Shown here: positions 6,511 to 7,743 of the stretch, piece by piece
How the letters are laid out: each line of letters opens with the position of its first letter
How positions within the stretch are numbered: position 1 is the first letter of the stretch
NCBI GenBank assembly: GCA_964622235.1
Contig: CAZUNB010000045.1
Coordinates: 1 to 7,743, forward strand
Source of the DNA: CAZUNB01 sp964622235
GTDB lineage: Bacteria > Patescibacteriota > Saccharimonadia > Saccharimonadales > JAGPDM01
Reading direction: 5' to 3'
Length of the DNA stretch: 7,743 nucleotides
Program-made: the position numbers and the translations under genes
The notes under the pieces: generated by a model
Seen by the model: the letters and a program-made list of their open reading frames with translations, nothing else
Databases searched by the model: none
What the model was told of the DNA's origin: nothing

Positions 6511-7557
6511 TTATTTTATTGTTAATGAACCCTGACAATGTGATTTCTCGTAGATTACTGCAGACTGACCAGGTGCTAAAGCGCGCTTATCTTTAACCAG
6601 TTTAATCTGATAATTTTTATTATCGATTTTTTCAAGTGTACAGTCGGTCAAACTACCGAGATGTCGGGTGCGGACTTGATATGTCTTGCCATCTTCTGGA
6701 GCCTGATTAATCCAGTGAGCATCACTGCCGTGGATACTTGACGACCAAAGATCATTATCAGATGGGTCAGTCGTGACATAGACGATATTTTTATCCATAT
6801 CTTTATGTGTCACATAGTATGGCAGTCCACCACCAACACCTAAGCCCTGTCGCTGTCCGATGGTATAAAAAATGGCACCTTCGTGCTGACCGACAACTTT
6901 GTCGTGATTATCAATTATCTCGCCAGGCTCAATATCTTCGACATATTCACGCAAAAACTCACGAATCCCGACCTGTCCGACGAAACAAATCCCAACTGAA
7001 TCTTTTTTGTTCGCAGTTATGAGATCACGTTTTTTTGCCTCTTTACGAACGAGGCTTTTCTTCATATCTCCAAGCGGAAACAAAGTCTTTTCAAGTGCTT
7101 CGCTCGATACTCGAGCCAAGAAATAGCTTTGGTCTTTACTGGTGTCGACCGCCATATGCAGCTCATTACCGTTCACAATCCGCGCATAGTGACCAGTCGT
7201 AATTTTATCAGCACCATCTTTTAACGCTGTCTCTAAAAACAGCTTAAATTTAATCTCTTGATTGCACATTATATCTGGGTTTGGTGTTTTGCCCGCTTTA
7301 TATTCGTCGAGCAGATAGTCAACAACGGCTTGTTTATACTCTGTTTGAAAATCGTATAACTTTAGCTCAATTCCTAGCTGAGCAGCAACACGCTTGGCAT
7401 CCAGGTAATCATCCTGCCACGAGCATTTCCAGCCACCGATATCCTGTGACCAGTTTTTCATAAATACACCAGTCACGTCGTGTCCCACCTCAACCATCAA
7501 TGCAGCAGTCAAACTACTATCAACACCACCACTCATGCCGACAAACACTCGTGCCAT
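6511..7557 (-). CDS. mnmA: tRNA-specific 2-thiouridylase MnmA
   Basis: 348 aa, close to the normal 350-370. MnmA activates U34 of Lys, Glu and Gln tRNAs with ATP and inserts sulfur to give 2-thiouridine, acting in the cytoplasm with a sulfur relay. The PP-loop SGGVDSS (9-15) is intact. The nucleophile cysteine C98 sits in TPNPDIMCNQEIKF (91-104) and the persulfide cysteine C191 in KDSVGICFVG (185-194). TGHYAR (121-126), KDQSYFL (141-147), FYTIGQRQGLGVGGGLPYYV (230-249) and the C-terminal barrel motif ALAPGQSAVIY (326-336) complete the family pattern. The ATG directly follows, in frame, the TAG of the upstream gene; AAGG lies rather far upstream (13 nt), and the next in-frame Met (M8) would delete the first strand. 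It is probably co-transcribed with the upstream gene. The sulfur donor partners are not in the window. Confidence 0.97.
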   Translation of the reverse strand: MARVFVGMSGGVDSSLTAALMVEVGHDVTGVFMKNWSQDIGGWKCSWQDDYLDAKRVAAQLGIELKLYDFQTEYKQAVVDYLLDEYKAGKTPNPDIMCNQEIKFKLFLETALKDGADKITTGHYARIVNGNELHMAVDTSKDQSYFLARVSSEALEKTLFPLGDMKKSLVRKEAKKRDLITANKKDSVGICFVGQVGIREFLREYVEDIEPGEIIDNHDKVVGQHEGAIFYTIGQRQGLGVGGGLPYYVTHKDMDKNIVYVTTDPSDNDLWSSSIHGSDAHWINQAPEDGKTYQVRTRHLGSLTDCTLEKIDNKNYQIKLVKDKRALAPGQSAVIYEKSHCQGSLTIK

Positions 7558-7743
7558 CTAGCTACCATTCACCTTCAAAAAAATAAGTTTTACGGACTCA
7601 CTGATGGTTAGATACCAACCTTTTGGTGTTATCCACCACAGGCTACGGCGCCAAGTCTGGTCAAATGCGGAGTGATTAATGATTTCGGTATCAGGCAAAA
7701 CTTTCTCAAATTCGAATGAAGCACGTCGCTGGTGATATGGTGA
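7558..7743 (-). CDS. C-terminal end of a probable YdcF/DUF218-family protein (5' end outside window)
   Basis: The last 61 codons of a minus-strand gene are visible, ending in TAG at 7560-7558. The fragment begins SPYHQRRASFEFEKVLPD, followed by WRRSLWWITPKGWYLTISE. It resembles the C-terminal part of YdcF/SanA-type DUF218 proteins, where a (T/S)xxYHxxRA element is followed by Trp-rich and xxxSE/REx(x)K segments. DUF218 proteins are mostly membrane-associated and of uncertain function, some linked to envelope integrity or polysaccharide. The missing N-terminus means membrane segments and the acidic site motifs cannot be checked. The gene touches mnmA with no intergenic base, suggesting one transcript. 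The family call rests on this tail alone and is moderate. Confidence 0.65.
   Translation of the reverse strand, partial: SPYHQRRASFEFEKVLPDTEIINHSAFDQTWRRSLWWITPKGWYLTISESVKLIFLKVNGS

Noticed and set aside
1..7743. CRISPR array, tRNA or rRNA gene, insertion sequence, phage or toxin-antitoxin system
   Set aside because: I saw no regularly spaced repeats, cloverleaf-like segment, transposase or terminal inverted repeats. The window is almost fully occupied by housekeeping genes.

Overview
The window reads as a slice of chromosome from a small-genome bacterium of the Candidate Phyla Radiation, most likely Candidatus Saccharibacteria (TM7) or a close relative. This is inferred from the proteins. 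The alanyl-tRNA synthetase is strongly shortened. An FtsA-like ATPase is followed directly by a one-span membrane protein of a type I know mainly from CPR genomes. A lone PurN-type formyltransferase sits among housekeeping genes. The standard genetic code fits every gene, because reading frames end cleanly and no in-frame UGA has to be read through. There is no sign of a mobile element, CRISPR array, tRNA or rRNA.

Layout, left to right: almost everything is on the minus strand. A five-gene cluster is transcribed from about 5.9 kb towards position 1. Its order is alaS (5877-3988), purN (3995-3309, overlapping alaS by 8 nt), ftsA-like (3285-2017), the membrane protein (2002-314) and ruvX (from 312, running off the left edge). 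Spacings of -8, +23, +14 and +1 nt suggest one transcript. At the right edge is a second minus-strand pair: the tail of a probable YdcF/DUF218 gene and mnmA, which abut with no gap and lie in the same frame.

Between the two clusters is one plus-strand gene, a 154-aa protein I do not recognise (5976-6440). It converges on mnmA and diverges from alaS. The 98-bp alaS/orf154 spacer holds a textbook sigma-70-type promoter for orf154 (TTGACA, 17 nt, TATAAT). Its -10 box lies in the palindrome ATTATAAT, so a weaker promoter for alaS can be read in the other direction from the same bases.

Functionally, the genes cover tRNA charging (alaS), tRNA wobble-U thiolation (mnmA), pre-16S rRNA processing or junction resolution (ruvX), one-carbon/purine chemistry (purN) and division or cell envelope (ftsA-like plus its membrane neighbour). 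The points most worth following are the compact AlaRS, the FtsA/membrane-protein pair as a possible CPR division module, the lone purN, and the unknown divergent gene with a near-ideal promoter. No stretch over 300 bases lacks a gene.
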